Source: CAZOWM01 sp964583615 (GTDB lineage: Bacteria; Spirochaetota; B62-G9; DRHN01). From it: a stretch of 8,221 bases of DNA. A program made the translations under genes and the position numbers. The notes under the pieces were generated by a model. It was given only the letters and a program-made list of their open reading frames with translations. It did no database searches and was not told the DNA's origin. Positions 6,629 to 8,221 of this stretch are shown here, piece after piece (the first letter of the stretch is position 1; each line of letters opens with the position of its first letter). Location: positions 1 to 8,221 of the forward strand of contig CAZOWM010000073.1 of the NCBI GenBank assembly GCA_964583615.1, read 5' to 3'.

Positions 6629-6664
6629 GCACTGCGTCAAAAACAGTGCAGCATCGGGCGATGC
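6629..6664. repeat. Two adjacent small hairpins right of the gap
   Basis: GCACTG/CAGTGC (6629-6634 with 6644-6649, 9-base loop) is followed directly by GCATC/GATGC (6651-6655 with 6660-6664, 4-base loop). They lie between two converging genes. On the minus strand a TTTTT run (6639-6643) follows the second stem, but only after 7 bases, so a terminator for the oxidoreductase gene is possible but not convincing. They may instead belong to a dispersed repeat that broke the assembly. Confidence 0.35.
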
Positions 6665-6720
6665 CCATCAGAACCAGGCGCACAGCAGTCATCGTTCGGG
6701 CATGGTACCGCTCCACTATT

Positions 6721-7857
6721 TTACAGGGAAACCCACTTTTCTTTGTTGCTTACCCTGTACAGTGCGTTCATGACCTTCTGTATGTATGCGCCGTCTTTCA
6801 GCGAAGGGCTCGCCTGTCTGCCCTCGTGCACACATTTGAGAAAATGATACTGGCTTCCGATATGCCCGCGAAGCCACGCCACGTTGAATCGCGGTCCGGG
6901 AAAATTGGATTTGGACTCCGGGTCCTTGTTGAGTGTTTCCACGAGCTTGTATCCCCTTCTGCCGCCAAGCACGCCATCCTCATCCCGTGTGTCGTAGATC
7001 CGAAGAAAGCTCGGCTCCATCAGTTTGAACTGCGCAGCCCCGCGAGTGCCGTAAACCTCGAGATCCAAGTCGTCGTTGCTTCCCACGATGATCTTGGACG
7101 CCTCGATGGTCCCGAATGCCCCGTTTTTCAGTATTACGTTCACGAGCACATGATCTTCGGTTTCGACTTTTACAATGTTTCCCTCCCTGTCCGGCCGCTC
7201 TGGATAGAGGATCACGCTCTGCATTGCGCCACGGGCGTATTCACCGAGAAGAAAGTAGATGAGGTCAAGCACATGCGACCCCATGTCGTAGAGCACCCCA
7301 CCGCCCGACTCCCCCACACTCTGGCGCCACCCCCTGTACGTGCCGGGGTTTGTGTTGCTCGAATGGTAGTAGGCGACACGGAATGATATTGTCTTTCCGA
7401 AAAAATTTTCATCCATGAGCATCTTCAGCTTCTGTATGGACGGAAAAAAGCGGTTGTGAAATGCAGTTTGGTGCACCACACCCGCAGTTTTTGCCTCCTT
7501 CATGATGTCGTCCGCTTCCTTATCTGAGATGCAGACCGGTTTGTCCGCATACACGTGCTTTTTTGCTTTCAGTGAATTGACTATCTGTTCATGGTGCACG
7601 ATGTTGGGTGTGCAGACGTCGACAATATCGATGTCGTCTCGTTCGAGGATGTCCATGTAGTTGCTCGTCGCAAACTCGTACCCGAACTCCTCCTTCAACC
7701 GTTCGGCCTTGCTCAACGTGCGGTTGCATATCCCGACGAGCTTCGTCCTGAAGGGAAGATCATCGTAGAAGAGGGGGATGTTCACGTAGTTGTAGGTGTG
7801 CGTCTTGCCCATGAACCCCGCACCGATAATGCCCACTCCGTATTTCTTTTTTTCCAT
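6721..7857 (-). CDS. Gfo/Idh/MocA-family NAD(P)-dependent oxidoreductase
   Basis: The 378-residue cytoplasmic dehydrogenase probably oxidises or reduces a sugar, inositol or sugar-acid derivative with NAD(P). The N-terminal Rossmann domain shows GIIGAGFMGKTH (9-20). The VDVCTPN segment (79-85) and YADKP (103-107) follow, the latter corresponding to the usual EKP with Asp in place of Glu; Lys106 is the conserved catalytic-region lysine. The C-terminal alpha/beta domain has GGGVLYDMGSHVLDL (185-199), including Asp191 and His195, which are active-site residues in the family. Length is typical. The start at 7855-7857 has GGAGGAG immediately upstream, and a longer frame to 7884 lacks a site. It is a single gene in this window, converging on the Sir2 gene. 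The substrate is not determinable from sequence. Confidence 0.93.
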   Translation of the reverse strand: MEKKKYGVGIIGAGFMGKTHTYNYVNIPLFYDDLPFRTKLVGICNRTLSKAERLKEEFGYEFATSNYMDILERDDIDIVDVCTPNIVHHEQIVNSLKAKKHVYADKPVCISDKEADDIMKEAKTAGVVHQTAFHNRFFPSIQKLKMLMDENFFGKTISFRVAYYHSSNTNPGTYRGWRQSVGESGGGVLYDMGSHVLDLIYFLLGEYARGAMQSVILYPERPDREGNIVKVETEDHVLVNVILKNGAFGTIEASKIIVGSNDDLDLEVYGTRGAAQFKLMEPSFLRIYDTRDEDGVLGGRRGYKLVETLNKDPESKSNFPGPRFNVAWLRGHIGSQYHFLKCVHEGRQASPSLKDGAYIQKVMNALYRVSNKEKWVSL

Positions 7858-7887
7858 ATCTCCTCCACTCAATTTGTTTCTCATTTA

Positions 7888-7903
7888 CAATTTCACGAAA
7901 TTG
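7888..7903. repeat. 16-bp dyad, possible operator of the oxidoreductase gene
   Basis: CAATTTC-AC-GAAATTG is a perfect inverted repeat with 7-base arms. It lies between the candidate promoter and the start codon of the oxidoreductase gene, in the expected 5' untranslated region. That position suits a repressor operator. The sequence does not match an operator class I can name with confidence. Confidence 0.4.
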
Positions 7904-7919
7904 CCCGGGACAAAATGTC

Positions 7920-7948
7920 ATGATATTCAAAATCAGAGCATTCCGCAA
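7920..7948 (-). promoter_or_regulatory. Candidate promoter of the oxidoreductase gene
   Basis: A -10 box TATCAT (7920-7925, 5 of 6) and a weak -35 box TTGCGG (7943-7948) have a 17-base spacer. The leader would be about 55 bases and would contain the 16-bp dyad. The rest of the spacer up to the tRNA promoter shows no gene that I can support. Confidence 0.4.
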
Positions 7949-8100
7949 CAAAAACTATCCTTTCACAATCGAGCTTCGAAAAACATGCCGAATCAGCTGT
8001 GCATGCTTTTGAAACCACCTGTTGTCTTCAGAGTTCATATTTCACTATCCCCTTTGTGAGGCCCGAGCAGCCGTTCTGTGTTTCCAAAAAAGATATCATG

Positions 8101-8129
8101 TTGAATAAAAATGTAAATAGTGTTATTTT
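8101..8129 (+). promoter_or_regulatory. Candidate promoter of the tRNA-Leu gene
   Basis: A -35 box TTGAAT (8101-8106) and a -10 box TATTTT (8124-8129) have a 17-base spacer. A TGT just before the -10 box resembles an extended -10 motif. The predicted start is immediately upstream of the tRNA, so the 5' leader would be very short. The region is strongly AT-rich compared with its surroundings. Confidence 0.45.
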
Positions 8130-8137
8130 AATGAGGA

Positions 8138-8221
8138 GCCCGGATGGCGGAATTGGCAGACGCGCTAGATTCAGGATCTAGTGAGCTCAGGCTCATGGGG
8201 GTTCAAGTCCCCCTTCGGGCA
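8138..8221 (+). tRNA. tRNA-Leu, anticodon CAG
   Basis: A complete class II cloverleaf is visible. The acceptor helix pairs GCCCGGA (8138-8144) with TTCGGGC (8214-8220), with one G-U pair. The anticodon arm CTAGA/TCTAG encloses TTCAGGA with anticodon CAG (8172-8174), reading CUG leucine codons. The long variable arm TGAGC-TCAG-GCTCA (8182-8195) is typical of tRNA-Leu. The T arm is GGGGG-TTCAAGT-CCCCC (8197-8213). Position 8221 is the discriminator A, as expected for leucine. Whether CCA is encoded lies beyond the window. Confidence 0.97.

Noticed and set aside
6629..6664. Rho-independent terminator for the oxidoreductase gene
   Set aside because: The T run is 7 bases beyond the second stem and inside the loop of the next hairpin, so the arrangement is not canonical. 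It is kept only as hairpins.
6140..6847. Several open frames crossing the N run
   Set aside because: They stay open only because undetermined bases contain no stop codons. None has a recognisable domain.
6646..7386. Plus-strand open frame of 246 codons
   Set aside because: It is antisense to the Gfo/Idh/MocA gene, which has intact motifs and a strong ribosome site.
8060..8181. Small plus-strand frame running into the tRNA
   Set aside because: Its 3' part is the tRNA-Leu sequence itself, so it is not coding.

Overview
This window is bacterial DNA of roughly balanced base composition. It has purine-rich Shine-Dalgarno sites, sigma70-like promoters, a bacterial FMN riboswitch and TGA used as a stop codon. 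I cannot place the organism more precisely. The protein set (Sir2 deacylase, PfkB sugar kinase, L-fucose/arabinose isomerase-like protein, Gfo/Idh/MocA oxidoreductase, NMT1/THI5-type ABC importer) suggests a heterotroph that handles carbohydrates and scavenges vitamins.

The most informative part is the minus-strand unit running leftward from about 4500. It has a strong promoter (4471-4499), then a complete FMN (RFN) riboswitch (4336-4462) and a leader with two competing hairpins over a Shine-Dalgarno-like site. Three genes follow: an ABC ATPase fused in frame to its permease (2574-4199), an NMT1/THI5-family substrate-binding protein (1550-2536), and an L-fucose/L-arabinose isomerase-fold protein (89-1504). 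A fourth reading frame may start at position 70 and run off the window. FMN control of an NMT1-type importer points to uptake of riboflavin or a flavin relative, as proposed for RibXY-type transporters. The single-chain ATPase-permease and the sugar-isomerase-like third gene are unusual additions.

Upstream of this unit, also on the minus strand, is a PfkB carbohydrate kinase (4521-5543). It probably starts at a TTG codon. No terminator is visible between it and the riboswitch promoter. A Sir2-family NAD-dependent deacylase (5727-6476) is transcribed divergently on the plus strand.

Next comes a 100-base assembly gap (6518-6617) with the same 9-mer on both edges and small inverted repeats to its right. 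A Gfo/Idh/MocA dehydrogenase lies beyond it on the minus strand (6721-7857), with a candidate promoter and a 16-bp dyad in its leader. The window ends in a plus-strand tRNA-Leu with anticodon CAG (8138-8221) that has its own promoter.

The riboswitch, tRNA and protein families are well supported. The flavin substrate, the role of the isomerase-like protein and the regulatory hairpin model are inferences.
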